Shown: in pieces, positions 47,868 to 56,141 of the stretch | How positions within the stretch are numbered: the first letter of the stretch is position 1 | Layout of the letters: the number at the start of each line of letters is the position of its first letter | Position numbers and translations under genes: made by a program | Origin: Chryseobacterium sp. Bi04 | GTDB lineage: Bacteria > Bacteroidota > Bacteroidia > Flavobacteriales > Weeksellaceae | Direction of reading: 5' to 3' | DNA: 64,000 bases | Assembly: GCF_918698085.1 (NCBI RefSeq) | Contig: NZ_CAKKLP010000009.1 | Coordinates: 62,001-126,000 of the forward strand | Notes under the pieces: generated by a model | What the model was told of the DNA's origin: nothing | Databases searched by the model: none | The model's input: the letters and a program-made list of their open reading frames with translations, nothing else

Positions 47868-47891
47868 AAAGCCGGAAGATTTTCCGGCTTT
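47868..47891 (+). terminator. Terminator after peptide gene 3
   Basis: AAAGCCGGAA / TTCCGGCTTT, 10 bp, with a 4-nt loop, followed by a T-rich tract, 27 bases past the stop. Confidence 0.85.
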
Positions 47892-48015
47892 CTCTTTTTA
47901 TTTTTCTGCCAAATTTTCACACCCCCCGATAAAAATCTGCCATTTCATCCACTGACCCCTGATGGCATACATTTAGAGAATTATAGTACAGAAATACTTA
48001 AAAAATAAATATATT

Positions 48016-48294
48016 ATGTCAGTAAACTTTAAACCATTAGCAGACAGAGTTCTAGTAGAGCCAATTGCTGCAGAAACTAAAACAGCATCAGGTATTATTA
48101 TCCCGGACACTGCAAAGGAAAAGCCGCAAGAAGGTACTGTAGTGGCAGTAGGTCCTGGTAAAAAAGATGAACCTACAACTGTTCAGGTAGGTGACAAAGT
48201 TCTTTATGGAAAATATTCAGGTTCTGAATTGAAATTGGAAGGAAAAGATTACTTAATTGTAAAAGAAGCTGATTTATTGGGAATTATAGGGTAA
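48016..48294 (+). CDS. groES: Co-chaperonin GroES
   Basis: A 92-residue Cpn10 with the conserved N-terminus [16 protein letters not shown], a mobile loop [17 protein letters not shown] and the C-terminal [13 protein letters not shown]. Seven subunits cap the GroEL barrel. It is separated from groEL by a 357-bp four-helix-bundle gene, which interrupts the normal groES-groEL spacing. A heat-shock CIRCE element is not visible upstream. Confidence 0.97.
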   Translation: MSVNFKPLADRVLVEPIAAETKTASGIIIPDTAKEKPQEGTVVAVGPGKKDEPTTVQVGDKVLYGKYSGSELKLEGKDYLIVKEADLLGIIG

Positions 48295-48345
48295 GCTTCT
48301 AGCTATCGGCTTCTGGCAAATGGCCTTCTACATAGAATTTAATTC

Positions 48346-48702
48346 ATGAGAGATTTTAAAAAATTTGAAGTTTGGCAATTAAGTCATCAATTGACTTTAA
48401 AAGTATATACTTCAACCAAAAGCTTTCCGAAAGAAGAAGTTTTTGGACTTACTTCTCAAATAAGAAGATCATTTGCGTCAATTGGATATAATATTTCAGA
48501 AGGAAGCGGCAGAAATTCAGATAAGGAATTTGCCAATTTCATCAATATTGCATTAGGATCATCCAATGAAGCCGAAAACCAATTAATTCTTGCTAAAGAT
48601 TTGGGATATATTCATGAAAATGATTATCAAAATATTTTGGAAGAATTAACAATACTGAAAAAGAAGCTTATAACATTGTGGAATAAGCTAAAAGTAAACT
48701 AA
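48346..48702 (+). CDS. Four-helix bundle protein (23S rRNA intervening-sequence family)
   Basis: A 118-residue helical protein with the family signatures FEVWQLSHQLTLKVY, FGLTSQIRRSFASIGYNISEG and FANFINIALGSSNEAENQL. These proteins are encoded in 23S rRNA intervening sequences and at many other chromosomal sites; they form pentamers, and their role is unknown. Here the gene sits between groES (51 bases upstream) and groEL (68 bases downstream) on the same strand, with short GCTTCT / GCCAAAAGCTAA repeats in both flanks. It reads as a secondary insertion that leaves the groESL operon transcribable. Confidence 0.88.
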   Translation: MRDFKKFEVWQLSHQLTLKVYTSTKSFPKEEVFGLTSQIRRSFASIGYNISEGSGRNSDKEFANFINIALGSSNEAENQLILAKDLGYIHENDYQNILEELTILKKKLITLWNKLKVN

Positions 48703-48731
48703 AATTAAAAATCAAATTGCGACTTGCATAA

Positions 48732-50396
<1,665 letters not shown>

Positions 50397-50426
50397 TAGC
50401 GAGTCGCTAAGACAAATTTAATATAT

Positions 50427-50458
50427 AAACCGTTCTGCTTTTGTGGAGCGGTTTTTTT
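50427..50458 (+). terminator. groEL terminator
   Basis: AAACCGTTC / GAGCGGTTT with one wobble pair, a 10-nt loop and a T7 tail. A related terminator sequence recurs at 52121 after the displaced groEL end. Confidence 0.85.
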
Positions 50459-50493
50459 ACAGCTTCCCGTAAGGAAGTATTATTTCATTGTTC

Positions 50494-50501
50494 TAAATTT
50501 A
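50494..50501 (+). promoter_or_regulatory. Candidate leader/-7 box of SLATT gene
   Basis: TAAATTTA within an inverted repeat (CTAAATTTAGAT ... ATCTAAATA), 39 bases before the ATG. It resembles the cargo-gene leaders at 51403, 53298, 54823 and 62015. Confidence 0.4.
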
Positions 50502-50540
50502 GATCGACAAATCTAAATATTTTATAAAAAACTTTTACCT

Positions 50541-51188
50541 ATGTCAAATACACAACAGAGAAGATATAGCGACTATTTAAATAAAACGTTCCTAGAAGAA
50601 TTAAATTACAAAATTTGGGTTACTAAAGGTTGTAGGTTTAATGCCAGTTCCAGGCTCATAAGAACTGGAAAATTATCAAACCTTGCAATAAATATGATTT
50701 CTGTTTATTTGACAATTGCTGGTTTAATTACTGTCTATAATATAAATTCGAAAATTATTGACGACAATTTATTAGCATATTTAATAACTAGCTTGTCAAT
50801 TCTGGCTCTAGTATTCGGGCAAATAGAAAGCTCAAAAGATTATACACTGAAATCTAAAGAATTTCATAACTGTGGTCTTGAATTATCTGAGATTTACAAT
50901 AAGCTTAGAATTTTTAAAACTCTTGAAGAAAATCCTTCTCAGGAAAGAAAAAATCAATTCACTGAAGAAATATCTATTTCATATCAAAAAGTACTTGAGA
51001 AATATGACAATCATTTACAAATAGATAATAATATTTTCAAAACAAAAAAAGCAAGTTATCATGAATTGAATTATTGGCAAATAATAAAATATAAATCTGA
51101 ATACTACTTACATTCATATTTTCTTTATCATATTTTAATTATTGTACCTGCAATTCTTATTATACTCTTAATAGTTTACCGCAACTAA
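50541..51188 (+). CDS. SLATT-domain two-helix membrane protein
   Basis: A 215-residue protein. A charged N-terminal helix (RRYSDYLNKTFLEELNYKI) is followed by a pair of close membrane helices (residues ~45-95, ISVYLTIAGLITVYN and LLAYLITSLSILALVFGQIE), a long cytoplasmic coiled coil with the SLATT-like FHNCGLELSEIYNKLR, and a C-terminal membrane helix (IIVPAILIILLIVY). SLATT proteins are predicted pore-forming effectors in nucleotide-triggered or reverse-transcriptase-linked defence. Here no CD-NTase, SLOG or RT gene is adjacent. It lies right after groEL and before a groEL fragment. Probably an orphan defence effector. Confidence 0.75.
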   Translation: MSNTQQRRYSDYLNKTFLEELNYKIWVTKGCRFNASSRLIRTGKLSNLAINMISVYLTIAGLITVYNINSKIIDDNLLAYLITSLSILALVFGQIESSKDYTLKSKEFHNCGLELSEIYNKLRIFKTLEENPSQERKNQFTEEISISYQKVLEKYDNHLQIDNNIFKTKKASYHELNYWQIIKYKSEYYLHSYFLYHILIIVPAILIILLIVYRN

Positions 51189-51247
51189 AAAGATCAATTA
51201 TTTAATTAATAATTTTTGAATACAACTCTAAAAGTATGTTTAAATAT

Positions 51248-51376
51248 TTGAAGCAGAGATCATTGACCCAACTAAAGTAACAAGGGTTGCTCTTGAAAAC
51301 GTAGCTTCTGTATCTGAAATGCTTCTTACTACTGAATGTGTAATCACTGAAGTGAAGAGCGCCGAACCAGCTATGC
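51248..51376 (+). pseudogene. groEL 3'-end fragment A
   Basis: This 129-base segment aligns without gaps to groEL 50236-50364 with about 16 mismatches by my hand count (~88% identity). In frame it reads [20 protein letters not shown] ... [12 protein letters not shown]. It stops abruptly at GAACCAGCTATGC, where a 22-base direct repeat begins the next insert. A fragment of a second or former groEL 3' end, not expressed as a protein. Confidence 0.9.
51355..51376 (+). repeat. 22-bp direct repeat, left copy
   Basis: The end of groEL fragment A (AAGAGCGCCGAACCAGC...) is repeated at 52046-52067 with one mismatch. The two copies bracket a 669-base insert carrying the 151-aa gene. Confidence 0.8.
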
Positions 51377-51389
51377 TATGTCTATACTA

Positions 51390-51410
51390 TTTACACAATG
51401 TGTAAATTTG
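51390..51410 (+). promoter_or_regulatory. Cargo-gene leader with palindrome and -7 box
   Basis: TTTACACAATGTGTAAA (51390-51406) is a perfect 8-bp-arm palindrome that runs into TAAATTTG (51403-51410), a TAnnTTTG box 40 bases before the ATG at 51451. The same core, CAATGnnTAAATTT, occurs before four other accessory genes. Confidence 0.6.
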
Positions 51411-51450
51411 GAGGTTAGCTACAACTTTAGGCCAGACATCACTTAACAAA

Positions 51451-51906
51451 ATGGACTTCGATAAATACATAGAAAATACTTTGCCAGACACTGACAGAAC
51501 ATCAATGGACACCGTTATTGAGTTCGTAAAAGTTTATAACAAATGGGCTATCGACTGCCATAATTTGGTAAAAACAGACAGAACTAAATTAGATGAACTT
51601 ACAAAAATGGATAGTATGGCAAGAAAAATTTTGCAGAGCATTTACAACAAATATTGCACTTCAAAAAATAGACAATATTATAGGACCCATACAGGTTATT
51701 TTTTCTATGGTGGAACTTATCACTCAAGCTCTGAAATTGTAATTCATACAGAATTAACAAAAAATAAAGTAGAAATACAAACAGCAAAAATTAAAAACAT
51801 AGCAACGTCGAAAAAATATATTGTAGTTAAACAAGGACAAATTTGGAAAATTGACACCGTTGAAAGTCTAGCAGGGAACAACAAATGGACATCTGATACT
51901 TTATAA
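51451..51906 (+). CDS. Probable NTF2-like immunity protein, 151 aa
   Basis: A 151-residue soluble protein. Helical N-terminal half (DKYIENTLPDTDRTSMDTVIE ...) and a C-terminal half of alternating strands (SSEIVIHTELTKNKVEIQT, KYIVVKQGQIWKIDTVES), which fits the cone-shaped NTF2-like fold used by many polymorphic-toxin immunity proteins. No toxin gene is adjacent, so the immunity role is a guess. The gene lies in a 669-base insert between two 22-bp direct repeats derived from the groEL 3' end. The fold assignment is tentative. Confidence 0.6.
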   Translation: MDFDKYIENTLPDTDRTSMDTVIEFVKVYNKWAIDCHNLVKTDRTKLDELTKMDSMARKILQSIYNKYCTSKNRQYYRTHTGYFFYGGTYHSSSEIVIHTELTKNKVEIQTAKIKNIATSKKYIVVKQGQIWKIDTVESLAGNNKWTSDTL

Positions 51907-52045
51907 ATTTTTGACAACAGAAATGACGAGGATATTTACTTTTATCCAATTTCTTGGCTAAAAATTGGGTTGGTAATAGTTGGGAATAACGTTCCCTGAC
52001 TTCCCACTACAACAAGCCCTAAACCATTAGTGACAATACTCATTT

Positions 52046-52098
52046 AAGAGCGCAGAACCAGCTATGCCAATGGGTGGTGAATGCCAGGAATGATGTAG
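52046..52098 (+). pseudogene. groEL 3'-end fragment B
   Basis: The remainder of the displaced groEL end: AAGAGCGCAGAACCAGC..., then the Met/Gly tail codons and TAG. One base is missing in the GGTGGTGGAATG stretch, shifting the frame. Joined to fragment A (51248-51376) across the 669-base insert it rebuilds a complete groEL 3' end, followed by a groEL-type terminator at 52121. Confidence 0.88.
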
Positions 52099-52120
52099 TC
52101 TTAACTGCTATTTATAAATT

Positions 52121-52152
52121 AAAACCGCTCTATAAAAATAGAGCGGTTTTTT
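52121..52152 (+). terminator. groEL-type terminator of the displaced 3' end
   Basis: AAAACCGCTCTAT / ATAGAGCGGTTTT, 13 bp, with a 4-nt loop and T6. It shares the ACCG...AGCGGTTTT core with the terminator at 50427 and keeps the same position relative to the groEL stop. Confidence 0.88.
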
Positions 52153-52156
52153 GTAT

Positions 52157-52164
52157 TATATTTG
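52157..52164 (+). promoter_or_regulatory. Candidate -7 box of the 52182 hydrolase gene
   Basis: TATATTTG, 17 bases before the ATG and immediately after the displaced groEL terminator. Confidence 0.45.
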
Positions 52165-52181
52165 ATAACTAACCATGATCT

Positions 52182-53081
52182 ATGAAAATCAACTTTTTTT
52201 CTAACTTATATATTTTGCTATTATTAATAGCTTTACCAGAAATAGCATTTTCACAATCGGCCGACTTTACCATTCAGGATATAAAGTTTGAAAGTCAGGG
52301 TATCACTCTGGCAGGCTCCATTGTGGAGCCTAAAAAAATAGTTGCAGCAGTTGTAATTGTTCACGGGTCCGATCCGGTAAAAAGAGAACTGGAGTTTGCA
52401 AAACGTCTTGCTAAAGAAGGCATTGCTGTATTCACCTATGACAAACGTGGAGTTGGAGAATCCGGAGGTGTGTATGTAGGGCCGTCTGTTGGCACGAATA
52501 ATATTGACACTACTAATCTTAATTTATTGGCTCAGGATGCCAATGCAGCCGTAACAACATTTCAAACCTATTTGAAAGATAAAAAAACACCCATTGGATT
52601 AGTCGGATTCAGTCAGGCAGGATGGATCATCCCTATTGCTGCAAGCAAAAATCCGCAAGTTGACTTTATGGTGTTATTTAGTTGTCCTACCATTACCACT
52701 CTCGAGCAACTTCGATTTCAGTTTTATACTAATGGAAACAATAGTTTTTGGGAAAATCATACAGAAGCAGATGCCATTGAGCATACTAAAAATGATCCGG
52801 ACAAATATCAATTTGCAGCGACTGACCCAAAAACTTATCTGAATACCCTTTCAATTCCCGGGCTTTGGCTTTTTGGTGAAAAAGACATACAGATTCCGGT
52901 AAAGTTGTGTATAGAACAATTGAACACCCTTAAAGCGCAAGGCAAGCCTTTCGAATATACTTCTTTTCCTAAATTGGGACACAATACTTCCTCCAGCAAT
53001 GATACAGCTCCTGTAGATACTGCTGTACAATGGATACAACAGAAAGCATTGAATAGTAAAAAATCTAAAGCTTCAAAATAA
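52182..53081 (+). CDS. Secreted alpha/beta hydrolase
   Basis: A 299-residue protein with a signal peptide (residues 1-~25, ending IAFSQ). The alpha/beta hydrolase fold shows an oxyanion HGSDPVKRE, the strand FTYDKRGVGESGG, the nucleophile elbow GFSQAG, an acidic-residue region LWLFGEKDIQIP and the catalytic His in FPKLGHNTS. Substrate unknown; the family includes peptidases and esterases. It sits where a gene normally following groEL would lie, just after the displaced groEL terminator. Its own 3' end is duplicated, decayed, at 54396-54574. Confidence 0.85.
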   Translation: MKINFFSNLYILLLLIALPEIAFSQSADFTIQDIKFESQGITLAGSIVEPKKIVAAVVIVHGSDPVKRELEFAKRLAKEGIAVFTYDKRGVGESGGVYVGPSVGTNNIDTTNLNLLAQDANAAVTTFQTYLKDKKTPIGLVGFSQAGWIIPIAASKNPQVDFMVLFSCPTITTLEQLRFQFYTNGNNSFWENHTEADAIEHTKNDPDKYQFAATDPKTYLNTLSIPGLWLFGEKDIQIPVKLCIEQLNTLKAQGKPFEYTSFPKLGHNTSSSNDTAPVDTAVQWIQQKALNSKKSKASK

Positions 53082-53110
53082 AACATCTGTTCACATGTTT
53101 AAAGCAGATC

Positions 53111-53216
53111 CCTTCGCTACCGTGCGATTGTATCGCGTGGTTTTGAGCTTTTAGATTATATCATTGGAAGTTTAATTTATAATATTTAAACCACACGAAA
53201 GGATTCGTGCGGGAGC
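53111..53216. repeat. REPIN-like two-hairpin repeat, copy 1
   Basis: About 106 bases: left hairpin CTACCGTGCGATTGTATCGCG..., an AT-rich middle, and right hairpin CCACACGAAAGGATTCGTGC. Left and right halves are imperfect inverted copies of each other. Nearly the same sequence is at 61668-61778, and the right half is at 57834-57887. This organisation is that of REPINs, which are moved by REP-associated tyrosine transposases; none is in the window. Confidence 0.75.
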
Positions 53217-53290
53217 AGGGGAAATAGTACATTTATATTTTACATTTAATGATTAATAAATAGATGGCTAAAACCAAAACAACATTAGCG

Positions 53291-53305
53291 CAATGCATAA
53301 ATTTG
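53291..53305 (+). promoter_or_regulatory. Cargo-gene leader with -7 box
   Basis: CAATGCATAAATTTG, containing TAAATTTG (53298-53305), 36 bases before the ATG at 53342. The preceding ~70 bases (GGGGAAATAGTA..., AACATTAGCG) also match the leader of the 54883 pseudogene. Confidence 0.6.
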
Positions 53306-53341
53306 GATGTTGTACGATATTTTGACCGAAAAAAAAGAAAA

Positions 53342-54298
53342 ATGAAAAACATATTAATTTTTGCTCTAATTTTTAATGTTTTATCTTGTAAAGCTCAAGA
53401 ATTTGAAAAATTATCTGTTTCAAAAACAGATGATGCTGAACTGTACATTAATGATGAAAATTCTACAGAATTATTTTATTATAAATATGTACCAAAAATT
53501 AGTATTAAAGGTGTTTTAGTAATTATTCCTTCTGGTGGAGAACTCGTTGAAAATACATTAAAACAAATAACTCTGCCAAAAATAGCAGTTGAAAAAGGAA
53601 TTATGGTCATTGTTCCATCCATAAATTGGGGAACAGATAGTCGAGAAGCAGAATTCAAATTACTTGATAAAATTTTCAGTGAAATTGTCGCAAAGCATAA
53701 AGTACCGAAAGATAAATTTATAATCGGGGGCCTTTCAAGTGGCGCAATGATTTCTTTAACTTACGCTGAAAAGGCAACTAAAAATCCGGAAAAGTTTTTT
53801 CTAATACCAAAAGGAGTTTTTGCATTAGACGCACCTTTAGACCAAGCAAGATTTTATAAATATTGCGAAAGAGAAATCGAAAGAAATATTTACAAGCCTG
53901 CAGTAGAGGAAGCAAAATGGATAAAGAATAATTGGGACAGTATTTATGGAGGATCTCCAGATAAATTTCCAAAAAAATATCTGGAAAATTCTATTTATTC
54001 TTATGAAGCAAAAGATGGCGGAAACGCAAAGTATTTAAAAAAAATGCCTCTTTTAATGTTTACTGATTTGGATACAGATTGGTTAATTGATCAAAGACAT
54101 CGTGACTTACATGATTGGAATGGAATTGATATCATCTCAATGATAAACCAATTAAAAATAATGGGAAATGAAAATGCTAGAGTAATAGTTAGTCAAGGAA
54201 AAGGAGTTCGGCTAGACGGAACGAAAAATCCACATTCCTGGTCAATTATGGATTCCGAAGTTTGCCTGAATTGGCTACTAGAAACATTGGAAAAATAA
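53342..54298 (+). CDS. Alpha/beta hydrolase-fold lipoprotein
   Basis: A 318-residue protein. MKNILIFALIFNVLSC is a lipoprotein signal with Cys16, then KAQEFEK. An alpha/beta hydrolase core has the oxyanion strand GVLVIIPSGGE, the nucleophile elbow GGLSSGAM, and a C-terminal His candidate in NPHSWSIMD. Substrate unknown. An in-frame ATG at 53264 would add 26 residues encoded by the repeated leader DNA, so I reject it. The gene is inserted between the intact 3' end of the 52182 hydrolase gene and its decayed copy at 54396. Confidence 0.75.
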   Translation: MKNILIFALIFNVLSCKAQEFEKLSVSKTDDAELYINDENSTELFYYKYVPKISIKGVLVIIPSGGELVENTLKQITLPKIAVEKGIMVIVPSINWGTDSREAEFKLLDKIFSEIVAKHKVPKDKFIIGGLSSGAMISLTYAEKATKNPEKFFLIPKGVFALDAPLDQARFYKYCEREIERNIYKPAVEEAKWIKNNWDSIYGGSPDKFPKKYLENSIYSYEAKDGGNAKYLKKMPLLMFTDLDTDWLIDQRHRDLHDWNGIDIISMINQLKIMGNENARVIVSQGKGVRLDGTKNPHSWSIMDSEVCLNWLLETLEK

Positions 54299-54307
54299 AG
54301 ACATCGG

Positions 54308-54331
54308 ACAACAGGCGTTTGGCAAGATTGC
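54308..54331 (+). repeat. Shared 3'-flank motif after cargo gene
   Basis: ACAACAGGCGTTTGGCAAG... 10 bases after the hydrolase stop. A close relative (ACAACAGACGTTTTGCAA...) occurs at 55169-55192 at the broken end of the phosphotransferase pseudogene. Possibly a cassette boundary sequence. Confidence 0.5.
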
Positions 54332-54395
54332 AAAGTTTGTAGTAAATCCACGTTTACAGTTCGCAAAAAATTTCATCTTTGATAGAAAACAATCG

Positions 54396-54574
54396 GTTGT
54401 GTATAAAGTAATTGAACACCCTTAAAGCACAAGGCAAACCTTTCGAATATACTTCTTTTCCTAAGCTGGGACACAATACTTCCTCCAGCAATGATCCAGC
54501 CCCTTGTAGATACTGCTGTACAATGGATACAACAGAAAGCATTGAATATTAAAAGATCTAAAGCCTCAAAATAG
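54396..54574 (+). pseudogene. 3'-end fragment of the 52182 hydrolase gene
   Basis: This segment repeats 52904-53081 with scattered substitutions and one inserted T near the CCTTGTAGATACTGC stretch, which shifts the frame. The similarity continues about 30 bases past the stop to CAGATC on both copies, where this copy joins a groEL fragment. It has no start codon or promoter. Confidence 0.9.
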
Positions 54575-54600
54575 AGCATGCGTAAACATACTTGAAACAG

Positions 54601-54666
54601 ATCACTGAAGTGAAGAGCGCAGAACAAGCTGTGCTAATGGGTGGTGGAATGCCAGAAATGATGTAA
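54601..54666 (+). pseudogene. groEL 3'-end fragment C
   Basis: Sixty-six bases encoding [21 protein letters not shown] and TAA, a complete but mutated groEL tail. It directly follows the decayed hydrolase end. No terminator hairpin like those at 50427 and 52121 follows. The remaining sequence up to 54815 holds no gene. Confidence 0.9.
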
Positions 54667-54815
54667 CGGTCAACGACCCCGGTTAAATTAATGTACTACC
54701 GTTTCATTGTTTTTTCTGCTTAAATTATGGTTTTTCGTAGGGAAATAGTATATTTAAATTTAATAATTGACAAATAAAATAACATTAACGCAATTGCATA
54801 TATTATATATTGACA

Positions 54816-54830
54816 CAATGCGTAAATTTA
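54816..54830 (+). promoter_or_regulatory. Cargo-gene leader with -7-like box
   Basis: CAATGCGTAAATTTA, then GATGTTAGCC, 52 bases before the ATG of the phosphotransferase remnant. It differs from TAnnTTTG only at the last base. Confidence 0.55.
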
Positions 54831-54882
54831 GATGTTAGCCGTCATAGTAGAACGACCATAACCATAGAAAAATAAAGAATTA

Positions 54883-55260
54883 ATGACAGAGAAACTTAAG
54901 ACAATAAACAGCTCACTTTCACCAAATAAACTTGGCAAACTTATTCGACAAAAATATAGTCTAAGCGATAAAACTGAATGTAGCATATCTAGATTTGCTA
55001 TGAACTATTTATATATTGTTTACGATGACGAAAATAAGTATGTTTTTAGAGTTTACACACATAACTAGCGGACACAATTAGAAATTGAAAAAGAATTAAG
55101 ACTTTTGCTTCAACTAAAAGAGGCTGATCAATAAGTTGCTTTTTCAATTGCAGACAAATTGAGCCAATACAACAGACGTTTTGCAATAGTTGAGTTGACG
55201 AAATTCTATTATCCCATCATCACAAAGTCCGAATACGTTGCACGAAATTTTTCCAACGGT
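54883..55260 (+). pseudogene. Decayed APH-type phosphotransferase gene
   Basis: The first 61 codons (MTEKLKTINSSLSPNKLGKL ...) read into FRVYTHN, where TAG replaces an expected Trp (codon 62). The frame stays open as RTQLEIEKELRLLLQLKEAD to a TAA at codon 84, then VAFSIADKLSQY. This is the N-lobe of the aminoglycoside/choline/homoserine kinase superfamily: YIVYDDENKYVFRVY, then ELRLL. The catalytic lobe is missing; the frame breaks up at the ACAACAGACG motif near 55169. Not functional. Confidence 0.8.
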
Positions 55261-55290
55261 GCATAATAATATATGAACAAAAGAAAATAA

Positions 55291-56130
55291 ATGAAAAAAG
55301 AAAATAATATCATCAAAACTATTGGAGTTACATTTCTTATCATTAGTCTATTAATCGTTTTTTTACATAAATATCCCAAGGATTGGAGATTCAGTTCTAT
55401 AATTAATGAATTCTATGCAAATATTAGTAGTGAATTGTTTAGTATTGCTATTACGATTTTGTTAATAGATTATTTATATGAGAGAAAAGAGAAACTAAAC
55501 ACTAAAAAAAGACTACTTAGAGAACTTGGAAGCGAAGACCGTGGTTTTACTTCCAGAGCATTAAAAGAATTAAAAGAGACTAAAGCATTAGAGGATGGCA
55601 GTTTAGTTGGTCTTGATTTAAAAGGTGCAAACTTATCTAATTTAGATTTTTCCAATGCCAATTTGAAAAATGTAAATTTTGAAAATGCAATCCTAGATAG
55701 TTGTATTTTTAATAATTGTGATTTATCTAATACTAATTTTACTAATGCAGAATTAAAAGCAGCTGTAATTGAAGGTGCTATATTTGATAAAACAATTTTA
55801 TCAAAAGCTAATTTATATTCAGCTAGATTATCCAAATCTAAGATAAAAGATTCAGATTTCCTAAGTGCAAATTTACAAGTTGCAGAATTAATTGAAGTTG
55901 AGATAGACAGTTCTAAATTAGAAGATGTTAATCTTACTCAAGCAAATTTAACTAGAACAAAGATCAAAAATTCAAAACTTTTAAGATCTAACTTCACGAG
56001 TATTAATGGTATGAATTTAACTTATGAACGATGTAATTTGAAGGATGTTGTTGGTATCCATACAATAATCAACAACAATACGACCGAGTTTCTTGCTTGT
56101 GAAAATGTTCCAGTAATTAATAACAATTAA
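55291..56130 (+). CDS. Two-TM pentapeptide-repeat protein (partner of NACHT NTPase)
   Basis: A 279-residue protein. Two membrane helices (residues ~8-27 and ~45-63) flank a short loop. A charged linker (YERKEKLNTKKRLLRELG) leads to a pentapeptide-repeat beta-helix (~102-255) with A(N/D)LxN repeats such as LDLKGANLSNLDFSNANL and DVNLTQANLTRTKIKNSKL. It is 11 bases upstream of the NACHT gene, so co-expression is very likely. The membrane anchor suggests an effector or a membrane tether for the NTPase. I know of no characterised system with this pair. Confidence 0.8.
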   Translation: MKKENNIIKTIGVTFLIISLLIVFLHKYPKDWRFSSIINEFYANISSELFSIAITILLIDYLYERKEKLNTKKRLLRELGSEDRGFTSRALKELKETKALEDGSLVGLDLKGANLSNLDFSNANLKNVNFENAILDSCIFNNCDLSNTNFTNAELKAAVIEGAIFDKTILSKANLYSARLSKSKIKDSDFLSANLQVAELIEVEIDSSKLEDVNLTQANLTRTKIKNSKLLRSNFTSINGMNLTYERCNLKDVVGIHTIINNNTTEFLACENVPVINNN

Positions 56131-56141
56131 TAAATTTAGAA

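Noticed and set aside
53264..53341. Upstream start giving a 344-residue hydrolase
   Set aside because: The extra 26 residues come from the repeated leader DNA with its -7 box; starting at 53342 gives a proper lipoprotein signal.
54883..55068. A real 61-residue gene
   Set aside because: The reading frame continues with clear kinase homology after the TAG, so this is a decayed longer gene.
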